Assembly: GCA_022822405.1 (NCBI GenBank)
Contig: JAJEBT010000001.1
Location: forward strand, 62,001 to 126,000
DNA: 64,000 nucleotides
Reading direction: 5' to 3'
Source: Alphaproteobacteria bacterium
GTDB taxonomy: Bacteria > Pseudomonadota > Alphaproteobacteria > MPNO01 > UBA830
Shown here: positions 43,673 through 52,478 of the stretch, one piece after another
Numbering within the stretch: position 1 is the first letter of the stretch
Layout: every line of letters starts with the position of its first letter
Program-made: the position numbers and the translations under genes
The notes under the pieces: generated by a model
What the model saw: only the letters and a program-made list of their open reading frames with translations
Told to the model about the DNA's origin: nothing
Database searches by the model: none

Positions 43673-44995
43673 ATGGATGGCAATTTCGCAGATCTCGCCC
43701 CGGAAGGCCGCGTCAGCAAGCGCGTTTATACCGATTCGGAGGTCTTCCGCGCCGAAATGGACCGCATCTACGGCCGAACCTGGTTGTTCGTCGTCCACGA
43801 AAGCCAGATTCCCGGCCCCGGAGACTTCGTCACCGCCCACATGGGCGACCGTCCGGTCATCGCGGCGCGCCACACCGATGGCCGGATCCACGTATTCGCC
43901 AACCGCTGCACCCACCGCGGCATGCAGGTCTGCGCGGCGCGGCGGGGGTCGAACCGGCAGTTCATCTGTCCCTATCACGGTTGGACGTTCGGCACTGACG
44001 GGCGGCTTGCCGCCATACCGCGCGCCCGCGGCTACGGCGGGCGGCTTGAGCCGGGGGATCCCGGCCTCGACCTGACGCCGGCAGCGCGGGTGGAAAGTTA
44101 TCGCGGGTTCGTGTTTGCCAGCCGCAGTGCCGAGGGGCCGTCGCTCGCGGAACATCTCGGCGAGATGAGCCGCGCGATCGACAACATGGTCGATCGCGCG
44201 CCGGCCGGTTCGCTCGAGATAGCAACCAGCGGTTTCCGCCAGGAATATGCCGGCAACTGGAAGCTGCACATGGAGAACGCCAACGACCTCATGCACGCCT
44301 CGATCACCCATGTGTCGTCGATCGAGAGCGCCCGCGAGGTCACCGGCCGGCTCGACGGTGAGGAGGAACATCACGCATTGCAGATGTTCAAGGGCAACGG
44401 TCTGCCGCTCAGCCTGATGGAAAAGGTCGAGATCCACGGTTTCGCGGGAGGCCATTCCTTCATGGGAGGATTCTATACCGAGGGTGCGATCACCCAGAAG
44501 ACCGATGCTCCCGGAACCCGGCAAGACCCGGTCAACGCCGCTTACGAAGCCGCCATGGGCGGGGCTTACGGGGAGGAACGCGCCCGGGAAATCATGGGTT
44601 GGGACACGTTCAACCACCTGATCTATCCCAACCTCGTCCTCAATCCCAAGCATCAGCAGATGCGGCTCATGCAGCCCGTTGCCGCAGACCGAACGATCGT
44701 GCACTCCGCCTGCTTCAGGCTGGTCGGCGCGCCGGAGGAGATGCACGCGCGTGCGGTCTCGTTTCTGAACGCGCTCAACTCTCCGGCCTCGCAGATCACG
44801 TCCGACGACATCGCGGTGTTCAACGGAATCCAGAAGGCGCTCCGCGACTCCGACACGGAATGGATAGACCTGTCCCGCGGTCTCGGCACCGACCACCGCC
44901 GCAACACGGAAGAGTCCGTCGGCGACATCGGTACCAGCGAGCTTCCGCTCCGCGCCCAGTACACGGCCTGGCGCGCTTTCATGGCCGAACCGTAG
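43673..44995 (+). CDS. Rieske non-heme iron oxygenase, alpha subunit
   Basis: The 440-residue enzyme is the catalytic subunit of an aromatic-ring-hydroxylating oxygenase. The Rieske cluster is bound by Cys79-X-His81 and Cys99-X2-His102. The mononuclear iron site is in Asn-Asp-Leu-Met-His-Ala-Ser-Ile-Thr-His near residue 205. No beta subunit, ferredoxin or reductase gene is adjacent, so it depends on electron carriers encoded elsewhere. The ATG at 43673 gives the normal length but has no Shine-Dalgarno. A TATTCT box at 43661-43666 would place the transcript start on or next to the ATG, so the message may be leaderless. It converges on the large catabolic operon. Confidence 0.9.
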   Translation: MDGNFADLAPEGRVSKRVYTDSEVFRAEMDRIYGRTWLFVVHESQIPGPGDFVTAHMGDRPVIAARHTDGRIHVFANRCTHRGMQVCAARRGSNRQFICPYHGWTFGTDGRLAAIPRARGYGGRLEPGDPGLDLTPAARVESYRGFVFASRSAEGPSLAEHLGEMSRAIDNMVDRAPAGSLEIATSGFRQEYAGNWKLHMENANDLMHASITHVSSIESAREVTGRLDGEEEHHALQMFKGNGLPLSLMEKVEIHGFAGGHSFMGGFYTEGAITQKTDAPGTRQDPVNAAYEAAMGGAYGEERAREIMGWDTFNHLIYPNLVLNPKHQQMRLMQPVAADRTIVHSACFRLVGAPEEMHARAVSFLNALNSPASQITSDDIAVFNGIQKALRDSDTEWIDLSRGLGTDHRRNTEESVGDIGTSELPLRAQYTAWRAFMAEP

Positions 44996-45031
44996 GCACC
45001 CGCGCGGCTGCCCGCGGTCGGCCGCCCCTCT

Positions 45032-45835
45032 TCAGCCGCCGATCTGCACCGCCGACGCGTACCGGCGGATCGCCGCCGCCACGGAATGGGCGGCAAGCGC
45101 GGACGTCTTCGGATTGTCGGGAAGCGGCCGTCCCGCAACCTCTATCTCGAGCGCGCCGAATGCGCCCTTGGCGGAGACCCGGTGCGTGTTGCGCTTCGCC
45201 TTCGGATCGGCGACGAGGCGCACCTCCGTCGCCTTGAGGCCGGCGCCCGCAAGGGCCACCGTAGCCGCAACATTGGCGTTCTGGGGATAGCGCCGGGCCG
45301 CCTCGTCCGCCGGCCCGGCATAGAGCGTGACCTCACCGGTCAGGCTATCGAGATCGCACACCGCCTCGGCCGGTGTGCCCTTCCAGGCTCCCGGCGGTTT
45401 GCGGGAAGTATAGACGACGCTTTCGAGACCGCCGGCGCGCGCCGCCGCCAGCGCATCGGTCCCCGCAACGGCACCCGCCGCCAAAATCATCTTCGCGCCG
45501 CCGGCGCGCGCCGCAGCCGCAAGCGCGTCATGCAGCTTCCCGTCGGCAAGGACGCCGATCGAGACCACGAGGAAATCAATCCCGCGGCCGAGGACCTCGA
45601 TGCCCCACTCGCGCACGGCGCCGTGGCCGGCGCATTCGGCGCAGAGGTCGGGAGAGAAGGTGAAGTCGTCGAGCGCGCACCCGACCTCGACGCCGCGTCC
45701 GGCGACCGCAGCGCGCACCTCCTCAAGCCGGTTTTCGCGCACCAGGATGCCGGCAATCCGCGCGTCCTCGTCAGGGCCAACAAGCTCCAGCACCTCGCGC
45801 GCGATACCGCCATATCCTATCAAGAGCGTGTTCAT
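45032..45835 (-). CDS. L-aspartate dehydrogenase-like protein (NadX family)
   Basis: The 267-residue protein has an N-terminal Rossmann domain (Ile-Gly-Tyr-Gly-Gly-Ile-Ala, residues 6-12) and the aspartate dehydrogenase catalytic domain. The catalytic His is in Asn-Thr-His-Arg-Val-Ser near residue 225. The reaction is reversible NAD(P)-dependent deamination of aspartate to oxaloacetate via iminoaspartate. It is the last gene of a long catabolic operon and overlaps the ThDP gene by four bases. NAD biosynthesis genes (nadA, nadC) are absent, so a catabolic step on aspartate or a related amino acid is more likely than cofactor synthesis. Confidence 0.85.
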   Translation of the reverse strand: MNTLLIGYGGIAREVLELVGPDEDARIAGILVRENRLEEVRAAVAGRGVEVGCALDDFTFSPDLCAECAGHGAVREWGIEVLGRGIDFLVVSIGVLADGKLHDALAAAARAGGAKMILAAGAVAGTDALAAARAGGLESVVYTSRKPPGAWKGTPAEAVCDLDSLTGEVTLYAGPADEAARRYPQNANVAATVALAGAGLKATEVRLVADPKAKRNTHRVSAKGAFGALEIEVAGRPLPDNPKTSALAAHSVAAAIRRYASAVQIGG

Positions 45836-47505
45836 CGGCCACTTTCCCCGTCATGCCGAGCCGGCGGCCCGGCGAAGGGCCGCGCGAAATCGCCGACCGC
45901 CGCCATGTCGATCTCGATGACCTCCGGACCGCTGGCCGCCATTGCTTCGCGCAGGATCTCGCCAAGGCCGGAAAGGTTCTGAACGGCGCGGTGGGAAATG
46001 CCGTAGGCGCCGCATAACGCCCCGAAATCCGGCGCAAGAATGTCCGCATAGGCCCGGCGGCCGCCATAGCGGGCGTCCTGGATGTTCCTGATCACGCCGT
46101 AGCCGCCGTCGTTCATCAGGAGAATCACGACGTCAGCGTTCTCCTGCACCGCCGTCGCCAACTCGCCGATGGTGACAGCAAAGCCGCCGTCCCCGGCAAG
46201 AAGCAGCACCTTGTCCGGCCCCGGCGATGGCAGGTCGCGGGCCGCGAGCGAAGCGCCGATGGCCATCGGCAGACCCTGACCGATGCCGCCACCGGCCGCA
46301 TGCACGCCCTTCCGCGAGCCGTCGAGCGCGGGCAGGCGGTTGCCCCACATCGTGTTCGAAAGCGTGATGTCGCGGATCCACCACGCGTCTCCGGCCGCAC
46401 ATACGGCATCGAGCATGATCTCGTACGGCCCGAGCATGGCCCGCAACCCCCTTTCGGCGGCCTCGCGCGCTTCGCGGAGATCGCGCCCGAACCCGGGATC
46501 CGGCCGGAAGTCGGACTGCTCAAGCCTCCTCGCCAAGCCATCCAGGACGCCGCAGGCGTCGCCGCACACGAAATGATCCACGCGGTAGGAGCGGTTCTCG
46601 GCGGCCGGGTCGACATCCACCTGAAAGAGCGGACGCGGCAGATTCAGGGAGTAGTTCAGGGTCTCGTTGGACCGCAGGCGCGAACCGACGACAATCATCG
46701 CGTCGCAGGTCGCGTAGAATGCCTCCACCGGCGGCTGAAGGTTGAACGCGCCGAGCGACCGGCCGGCGCAGCGTCCATCCACACCCCGGCCCTGGACGCT
46801 GGTGACGATTCCAAGGCCGAGGCCGGCCAATCGCTCGACCTCCGCCTCAAGCCCTCTCGTCCCGCCGCCGAGCCAGAGCATGACGCGGCCGCAGCCATGG
46901 AGCCTTTGCGCCAACTGGTCGATTTCGTCATCGTGTGCCCGGCGAGGTTCGACCGGAAGCGGATCCAGGGCGAGGTCCGCGCCGGCTGCCGCCGCCTGGA
47001 CATCAACCGGGATCTCGACGCTCACCGGGCCCGTCGGCGGCGTCATGGCGGCAAGCGCCGCCTCGCGGAGCGTTGCGGATACAGCCTCCGGCGCGGCGAC
47101 GCGAAACGCGCCCTTGCCCACGGCGCCGAGCATGCCCAGCTGGTCGCGGGCCTCGTGCAGGTAGCCACGGCCGCGATCGAGGTGAGGCGTGTCAATCTGG
47201 CCGGTGACATGAAGAAGCGGGGTGCCCGCCGTCGCCGCCTCGACGAGCGCGCCGCAGGCATTGCCCGCGGCGGTGCCGGTACTGCTGAAGGCAACGCCGA
47301 GGCCGCCCGAGACGCGTGCGTACCCGTCCGCCATGTTGACCGCTCCACCCTCCGAACGGGCGGGCACGAAGCAGATCTGCTTGCGCCGCAGGAGGGCATC
47401 CAGAATCGGCATGTTGTGGATGCTGATGACGCCGAAGGCGCGTTCGACGCCGCACCGTTCGAGAAAGACGGCAACGGCATCGCCCACGGTCATGGTCTCA
47501 GACAT
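45832..47505 (-). CDS. Thiamine diphosphate-dependent decarboxylase/lyase
   Basis: The 557-residue protein has the three-domain ThDP fold. The catalytic Glu is in Ala-Arg-Ser-Glu-Gly-Gly near residue 52, and the diphosphate motif Gly-Asp-Gly-Gly-Phe begins near 443 and ends with Asn-Asp-Gly-Gly-Tyr near 471. It resembles acetolactate synthase and benzoylformate decarboxylase-type enzymes, which split 2-oxo acids. It is embedded in a degradation operon, overlapping nadX by four bases and the SDR gene by eight, so tight coupling is clear. A role in cleaving a 2-oxo acid formed after ring opening is the best guess. No regulatory subunit is present. Confidence 0.87.
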   Translation of the reverse strand: MSETMTVGDAVAVFLERCGVERAFGVISIHNMPILDALLRRKQICFVPARSEGGAVNMADGYARVSGGLGVAFSSTGTAAGNACGALVEAATAGTPLLHVTGQIDTPHLDRGRGYLHEARDQLGMLGAVGKGAFRVAAPEAVSATLREAALAAMTPPTGPVSVEIPVDVQAAAAGADLALDPLPVEPRRAHDDEIDQLAQRLHGCGRVMLWLGGGTRGLEAEVERLAGLGLGIVTSVQGRGVDGRCAGRSLGAFNLQPPVEAFYATCDAMIVVGSRLRSNETLNYSLNLPRPLFQVDVDPAAENRSYRVDHFVCGDACGVLDGLARRLEQSDFRPDPGFGRDLREAREAAERGLRAMLGPYEIMLDAVCAAGDAWWIRDITLSNTMWGNRLPALDGSRKGVHAAGGGIGQGLPMAIGASLAARDLPSPGPDKVLLLAGDGGFAVTIGELATAVQENADVVILLMNDGGYGVIRNIQDARYGGRRAYADILAPDFGALCGAYGISHRAVQNLSGLGEILREAMAASGPEVIEIDMAAVGDFARPFAGPPARHDGESGR

Positions 47506-48295
47506 GGCGCGACTGTCCTCCGGTCACGTCGATGGTATCTCCGGTGACGTAGGACGACATCGGTGAGGCAAGAAAGAGGATCGCGTTTGCGGCCTCCTCG
47601 GGCGTACCGAGCCGTCCGAGCGGGATCGCCCGGTCCGCGGCGAGCCCGGCGAACCAGTCCTCCTTCGACATCCCGGCAGGCGCCTCGCCGCTCTCGTAGC
47701 GCCGGCTCCACTGGCCCGAATCGACGAGGCCGATCAGGACCGAGTTGACCCGGACGCCCTTCGGGGCGAATTCGGAGGCCAGCGACTTGCAGAGATTGAG
47801 CTGGCCGGCGCGATTGGCGCTGGTCGCGATCAGGAAGGGTTCAGGGCGACGCGCGATCAGCGCGCCGGTGCAGACGACCGCACCCTGACCGGAGGCCTCC
47901 AGCAGGGGCAGGAACGCCCGCACCGGACGCAACACCGAAAAGAACTTGAGTTCGAATTCCTCGCGCCAGTCGTCGTCCGATGTGTTTTTGAAATCGCTCC
48001 TCCGCGCCTGACCCGCATTGCACACGAGCGCGTCGCAGCGTCCGAAACGGGCCTCGACACGGTTGCGGAACGCTGCCACCGCGGCCTCGTCGAGGACATC
48101 GCAGACCACCGCTTCCACGCTTTGGCTTCCGGCTGCCGCGGCGAGGCGCGCCGCCGCCCTTTGGAGCCTGTCACCGTCGCGCCCGCATATGGCGACACGC
48201 GCACCCTCGCGCAGGAAGGCCGCGGCCGCGGCGAAGCCGATCCCCGACGAGCCCCCGGTCACCACCGCGACGCGGTCCTTCAGTCCCGTGTCCAT
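47498..48295 (-). CDS. Atypical short-chain dehydrogenase/reductase with altered catalytic residues
   Basis: The 265-residue protein keeps the SDR cofactor motif Thr-Gly-Gly-Ser-Ser-Gly-Ile-Gly (13-20) and Cys-Asn-Ala-Gly (92-95). The active site is changed: Thr143 stands where the Ser is expected, and the Tyr-X3-Lys pair reads Thr158-X3-Arg162. The rest of the fold, including the C-terminal Thr-Gly-Asp-Thr-Ile-Asp-Val-Thr-Gly-Gly, is normal. It may bind NAD(P) and catalyse a different reaction, or use another proton donor. Similar Tyr/Lys-less SDR groups exist. Its end overlaps the ThDP gene by eight bases. The upstream hydrolase gene ends 121 bases before its start. Confidence 0.85.
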   Translation of the reverse strand: MDTGLKDRVAVVTGGSSGIGFAAAAAFLREGARVAICGRDGDRLQRAAARLAAAAGSQSVEAVVCDVLDEAAVAAFRNRVEARFGRCDALVCNAGQARRSDFKNTSDDDWREEFELKFFSVLRPVRAFLPLLEASGQGAVVCTGALIARRPEPFLIATSANRAGQLNLCKSLASEFAPKGVRVNSVLIGLVDSGQWSRRYESGEAPAGMSKEDWFAGLAADRAIPLGRLGTPEEAANAILFLASPMSSYVTGDTIDVTGGQSRHV

Positions 48296-48416
48296 CCGCC
48301 GCCCCTTCCCTCTTTGCAGGCTGCCGCCGCGACCCGCGCCGGGTCATCCATCGACGCATGCCGACACCCACCCGGGAATCCCGGTGCCGTTGCCTCGCCC
48401 CGGCATTCGCCGGCCG

Positions 48417-49232
48417 TCACGCGGCCCGCGCCAGGTGATCTTCCATCACCGCGTTGAAGGCGTCCGGATCTTCGACATAGCAGGCGTGTCCGAGCCCGGG
48501 CAGGATTTCGAACCGCGCCGCGCGAAAGCTCTCGGAGACCTCCCGGCAGCCGTCAGGCGGCGTGATGCGGTCGGCGCCGCCGACGACGACGGTTGCCGGC
48601 AGCGCGATCTCGCGCGTGTCGGCGAAGATGTCGCCATTGACCAGAGTCTCGACCGCCTGACGGTAGCCGTCAGCCCGGATCCGGGCCATCTGCGCATGCA
48701 CGCGCTCGCGCGCTCGCGCCGATGCGCTGTCCGAAAGAAGTGCCCCGTGGCGTTCGCGCGCCAAGCCTTCCGGCCCGAGTTCGTCGAGGAGATCGAGTCG
48801 CGCCGAGCGCCGCTCCTCCTGCACGCGAACGCCCGCGCGCCCGTAGCCGGCTGCCGGCGAGGCCGCCATCAGGCTCGCGAGCCGTCCGGGGTGCCGGCGA
48901 GCGAAGGCGCACGCCATCAGCGCGCCAAGAGAATGGCCGACGAGATGGCAGCGGCCGATGCCGAGGGCGTCGAGGAAGGCAGCGAGAGCCTGCGCAAAAT
49001 CGGCCGCCGCAGGGGCGCGGCCGGCAAGGGCAGTCGAACCGCCATAACCCGGCGCGTCCCAGGCGACAACGCGGAAGCGGTCCGCGAAGGCCGGAATCTG
49101 GCCGGCCCACGAACCGGAGCCGGAACCGATGCCGTGGAGCAACACGAGCGCCGGCCCCTCGCCAGCCTCGAGAAAGGTGAAACTGCCCGCCGGGGTCTCG
49201 ATGACCCGGAGCCCGTCGGTGGCCTCGGTCAT
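48417..49232 (-). CDS. Alpha/beta-fold hydrolase
   Basis: The 271-residue enzyme shows the oxyanion motif Leu-His-Gly-Ile-Gly near residue 32, the nucleophile in Gly-His-Ser-Leu-Gly near 98, an acid in Gly-Gly-Ala-Asp-Arg-Ile near 215 and the catalytic His in Gly-Leu-Gly-His-Ala near 245. This is the MhpC-like arrangement seen in C-C hydrolases of ring-cleavage products and in lactonases. The start at 49232 overlaps the cupin stop codon by four bases (ATGA); a longer frame to 49313 is ruled out by that coupling. In this operon it would act after ring cleavage, which is inference. Confidence 0.9.
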   Translation of the reverse strand: MTEATDGLRVIETPAGSFTFLEAGEGPALVLLHGIGSGSGSWAGQIPAFADRFRVVAWDAPGYGGSTALAGRAPAAADFAQALAAFLDALGIGRCHLVGHSLGALMACAFARRHPGRLASLMAASPAAGYGRAGVRVQEERRSARLDLLDELGPEGLARERHGALLSDSASARARERVHAQMARIRADGYRQAVETLVNGDIFADTREIALPATVVVGGADRITPPDGCREVSESFRAARFEILPGLGHACYVEDPDAFNAVMEDHLARAA

Positions 49233-49771
49233 GCCTGGCGCTTGATGCTTGCGAGCGGATGGTCCGGCGGATAGGACGGAGTCACGGGCTTGGCGCTGCC
49301 GAGCATGACGCACATCAGCGCTTCCTCCTGGCCCTCGTTGACGAGCCCACGATAGACACCGGGCGGCACCGAGATCAGGTCGCGTTCACCGAGCACGGTC
49401 TCCCACTCGCTGTCGCCGTCCCGGATGGTGAGGCGGATGCTGCCGCGAAGCATGAAGAAAATCTCCTCGACATCGGTGTGGATGTGGGGCGGCCCCTCGC
49501 AACCCGGTGGCAGCACCATGGTGGAAAACGTGAAATGCTCCGAGGGCACGGTATTGGAATCCGACTGCTTGCCGGTGCCGCCGGTGCCGACATAGCGCAT
49601 CTGGGCGCGCCGGTACTTAGGATCGAAATCGGCTTGGAACTTGAGCACGTCCCAGTCATAGCGCCGGGTCGCGAACCGCGCCACGCGCGATTCCATCCAC
49701 TCGCCGAGGTCCTGGCCGTCGGTCAGTCGTTCCTCTTGCCGCGCCGCCGCAGCCGCCTTCGTGGTCATCAT
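49229..49771 (-). CDS. Cupin-domain protein (possible dioxygenase)
   Basis: The 180-residue protein has one cupin domain. The metal motif His-Ile-His-X4-Glu-X6-Gly lies near residue 97 and a second conserved His-free strand follows near 140 (Val-Pro-Pro-Gly-Val). Two adjacent ATG codons are possible (49771 and 49768), both served by GGAGG a few bases upstream, just after the SDR stop. Cupins in such operons are often ring-cleaving dioxygenases of the gentisate or hydroxyanthranilate kind, or ketone-cleaving enzymes; which applies here is unknown. Its stop overlaps the hydrolase start, consistent with consecutive reactions. Confidence 0.83.
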   Translation of the reverse strand: MMTTKAAAAARQEERLTDGQDLGEWMESRVARFATRRYDWDVLKFQADFDPKYRRAQMRYVGTGGTGKQSDSNTVPSEHFTFSTMVLPPGCEGPPHIHTDVEEIFFMLRGSIRLTIRDGDSEWETVLGERDLISVPPGVYRGLVNEGQEEALMCVMLGSAKPVTPSYPPDHPLASIKRQA

Positions 49772-49787
49772 CTGTCCTCCATTGCGT

Positions 49788-50549
49788 TCAGTTGAGAACG
49801 AAGCCGCCATTGACCGGCAGCACCTGCCCGGTCACGAAATCCGCGGCGTCTGACAACAGGAATAGCACCGCCCCGACAACGTCTCCGGGATGCTGGGGAC
49901 GGCTCATTGCACGGCCCTCGACATTGGTCCGGTGCCGTTCCTCGGGCACGTATTCCGTTGCCTCGACCAGCGTCAGGCCGGGCGCGACGGCGTTGACCGC
50001 GATGCCGTCGGATCCCAGTTCGCGCGCAAGCGACCGCGTCATGGCGATCACCGCACCCTTCGAAGCCACATAGTGGAGAAGCAGCGGCGCCCCCCACATC
50101 GCGGTGTCGGACGCGATGTTGACGATCTTGCCATTTCCGGCCTCGCGAAGCGCCGGCGCCATCGCCCTCACCGCCAGCCACGTGCCGCGGGCATTCACTG
50201 CCATGACCCTGTCCCAGGTCTCGACATCGATCTCCTCGTAGGTCCGGCCGCCGATGCCGGTCGCGACCGCGGCACAGTTGACCAGCCCGTCGATGCCGCC
50301 GAGGAAACCGCACGCCTGCGCGGCAAGCGCCTCGACCGAATCCGGATCGGCGATGTCGACGGCCGCGAACTCCGCTGCGTGCCCGGCCCCGGCAAGGGTT
50401 TCCGCGGTCTCGCGCCCGGCCTCCTCGAGGATGTCGGCGACGACGACGCGCGCGCCGGCCTCTGCCGCTGCTTCGGCAAACGCCCGGCCGAGACCCCGGG
50501 CGGCGCCGGTTATCACAAGGCGCCGGTCCCGCAGCGAGATCGCGGCCAT
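49788..50549 (-). CDS. Short-chain dehydrogenase/reductase (SDR)
   Basis: The 253-residue protein is a classical SDR with Thr-Gly-Ala-Ala-Arg-Gly-Leu-Gly (14-21), Asn-Cys-Ala-Ala near 92, and Tyr-Val-Ala-Ser-Lys near 160. Asp at the end of strand 2 (Val-Ala-Asp-Ile near 40) suggests NAD. It begins 13 bases after the Rieske gene and could re-aromatise a cis-dihydrodiol or oxidise an alcohol formed by that oxygenase. The pairing with a Rieske enzyme is the classic arrangement for dihydrodiol dehydrogenases. The ribosome site is weak (GGG), which suggests coupling to the upstream gene. Confidence 0.88.
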   Translation of the reverse strand: MAAISLRDRRLVITGAARGLGRAFAEAAAEAGARVVVADILEEAGRETAETLAGAGHAAEFAAVDIADPDSVEALAAQACGFLGGIDGLVNCAAVATGIGGRTYEEIDVETWDRVMAVNARGTWLAVRAMAPALREAGNGKIVNIASDTAMWGAPLLLHYVASKGAVIAMTRSLARELGSDGIAVNAVAPGLTLVEATEYVPEERHRTNVEGRAMSRPQHPGDVVGAVLFLLSDAADFVTGQVLPVNGGFVLN

Positions 50550-50562
50550 CGCACCCGGTGCG

Positions 50563-51618
50563 CTATTCCGCGGCCTCGGCGGCCGGGGCGCTCTCCGCAG
50601 CAAGCGCCGAGAGCTGCGCCTCGGCCTCGCGTTCCAGATAGCGGCGAACCCGGGCAAGGCCGGTATCGTGCTGGTAGAGGAATTCGCGATCACGGGCATC
50701 GGGCGACATGCCCTCGAGGACGACGCGGTCCTGCTCCAGCACCGTCCAATGCAGCGCCTCCAGCTTGTTGCGGTACATGAAATGCCAGAGGTCGCGCTGC
50801 CAGCCCGACACCCGGCGTGTGCGCCAGAAGAAGACCCGGCAGTTGTCACGGTCGATCGGCGTCACGAATCCCATGATCCCGAAATGCCCCCCCGGCCCCG
50901 CCTCGCGGCGATAGGGCAGCGGCGAGACCCGGAGCCAGAAGGCGCCGGTGTCGCCCCATTCGATCCAGTCGAAATTGACGTCGCGCTGGCCGACCTTGCC
51001 GAAGACGAAGCCCGTCTCCGTGTCTTCCACCTTCATCCGGGCCTCGCGGTCGCCCTCGGCCATGGAATGGGAGACAGCGTGCAGATAGGCTCCGTGCATG
51101 GGATCCATCACGTTGTCGACGGCATAGACCCAGTTGCATTTCCAGTGCGCGGTGCACAGGATTGCCGACCAGTCTGGCGAGGTGAACTCCTCCGGCATCC
51201 GGAACTCCTCCGGCTCCTCGTGCAGCGCATCGCCGAACCAGACGAAAATGCCTCCCATGTGTTCGAGACAGGGGTAGGACTTCACCATCTTGCGCCCGGT
51301 CATCGGGCAGTCGGCAACCGCGGGTACATCTCGGACGACCCCGCTGCCGTCGGTCTCCACCCCGTGGTACCAGCAAGCGATACGGTCGCCGAGATTCCAG
51401 CCCATGGAAAGGCGCGCGCCGCGGTGCGGACAGCGGTCCTCGAGGCAGTGGACGGTCCCGTCGCGGTCCCGCCACAGGACGATCCGCTCGCCGAGGCGGG
51501 TGAGACCGACCGGTGTGTCCTTGACCATCCACGCCGCGGCGACCGGCCACCAGCGATTGAGGGGACCGAGCGCCACTCGTTCGCGGACGCCCTCCGGACT
51601 CGCAACGGGTTCCACCAT
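50563..51618 (-). CDS. Rieske non-heme iron oxygenase (vanillate demethylase/PaO type)
   Basis: The 351-residue protein binds a Rieske cluster through Cys63-X-His65 and Cys82-X2-His85. A mononuclear iron sits in Asn-Val-Met-Asp-Pro-Met-His-Gly-Ala-Tyr-Leu-His near residue 165. The short form without a beta subunit matches O-demethylases and single-component-oxygenase monooxygenases such as VanA, rather than benzene-type dioxygenases. No reductase gene is in the operon. The start at 51618 follows the permease stop by 14 bases, with GGAGACAGGA before it. It is probably the entry or second oxygenation of the pathway, after the importer. Confidence 0.9.
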   Translation of the reverse strand: MVEPVASPEGVRERVALGPLNRWWPVAAAWMVKDTPVGLTRLGERIVLWRDRDGTVHCLEDRCPHRGARLSMGWNLGDRIACWYHGVETDGSGVVRDVPAVADCPMTGRKMVKSYPCLEHMGGIFVWFGDALHEEPEEFRMPEEFTSPDWSAILCTAHWKCNWVYAVDNVMDPMHGAYLHAVSHSMAEGDREARMKVEDTETGFVFGKVGQRDVNFDWIEWGDTGAFWLRVSPLPYRREAGPGGHFGIMGFVTPIDRDNCRVFFWRTRRVSGWQRDLWHFMYRNKLEALHWTVLEQDRVVLEGMSPDARDREFLYQHDTGLARVRRYLEREAEAQLSALAAESAPAAEAAE

Positions 51619-51632
51619 GATCCTGTCTCCGT

Positions 51633-52415
51633 TCACAGGCTGTCGAGGGATCGGCTCGGCATGTAGTGGAGTACCCTCCGCTCGACGATGATCACCAGCC
51701 AGTAAGCGACAATGCCGATAAGGGTCAGCACGATGATGGCGCCAAAGACCTTCGCCGTCTCGGCGGCGCCAGCCGTCAGCACGATCAGGTAGCCGACACC
51801 GGTGTTGCCACCAGCGAACTCGCCGACGGTAACGCCGATCACGGCAAGTGTAGCGCCAATCCGCAATCCCGCAAACAGGGCCGGCATTGAGGCCGGGAAC
51901 TCGATTTTCCAGAAAATCTGCATGCGGCTGGCCCTGAACGAGCGCGCAAGGTTGATCAGATCCGGATCGACGCCACGCACCGCGGTCATGACATTGACCA
52001 TGATGGGGAAGAACACGATCAGCAAGGCCACCACGATCCGGGGTTCGAGGCCAAAACCGAGCCAGAGGACGAACAGCGGCGCGAACGCGACTTTGGGTGC
52101 AATCTGGAGACCGAGGATGTAGGGCGAGAGTACGACTTCTGCGGTCAGTGAGATGCCGAGGACATAGCCAACCACCATCCCGAAGAGCGCACCCAGAAGA
52201 AAGCCGACGACGACTTCGAACGTCGTGATCTGCGCGTGATGCAGGAGTCTGTCGGTGGCCTGCATCTCGACGAGCCCGGTGAGCACCGAAGACAGCTGCG
52301 GGATGATGTAGGACTTGATTCCAAGCGCCGGCGGGCCGAACTCCCAAGCGGCCAGGAACACCGCCAGCAAGGCAAGGCTGGCCGCGATGCGCACGGGGGT
52401 GAAGGCCGCCATCAT
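51633..52415 (-). CDS. ABC transporter permease (SsuC/TauC family)
   Basis: The 260-residue inner-membrane protein has six predicted helices and the cytoplasmic EAA loop near residue 175 (Glu-Phe-Pro-Ala-Ser-Met-Pro-Ala-Leu-Phe-Ala-Gly-Leu-Arg). It belongs to the SsuC/TauC/ThiX group of permeases that import sulfonates, taurine, pyrimidine precursors or aromatic acids. Together with the binding protein and ATPase just upstream it forms a complete importer. Its position between transport and oxygenase genes argues that it brings in the pathway substrate. Confidence 0.92.
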   Translation of the reverse strand: MMAAFTPVRIAASLALLAVFLAAWEFGPPALGIKSYIIPQLSSVLTGLVEMQATDRLLHHAQITTFEVVVGFLLGALFGMVVGYVLGISLTAEVVLSPYILGLQIAPKVAFAPLFVLWLGFGLEPRIVVALLIVFFPIMVNVMTAVRGVDPDLINLARSFRASRMQIFWKIEFPASMPALFAGLRIGATLAVIGVTVGEFAGGNTGVGYLIVLTAGAAETAKVFGAIIVLTLIGIVAYWLVIIVERRVLHYMPSRSLDSL

Positions 52416-52478
52416 CGGACAGCCTTCACCGCAGGCGCGGCGGCGCGGCGTCCGGAGCGCCGCGCCGTCGGCCTGCCG

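Noticed and set aside
45032-45835. NAD biosynthesis role for the NadX-like protein
   Set aside because: No nadA or nadC nearby, and the gene is embedded by overlaps in a degradation operon.
45832-47505. Acetolactate synthase for branched-chain amino acids
   Set aside because: No small regulatory subunit, no ilv or leu genes, and a catabolic operon context.
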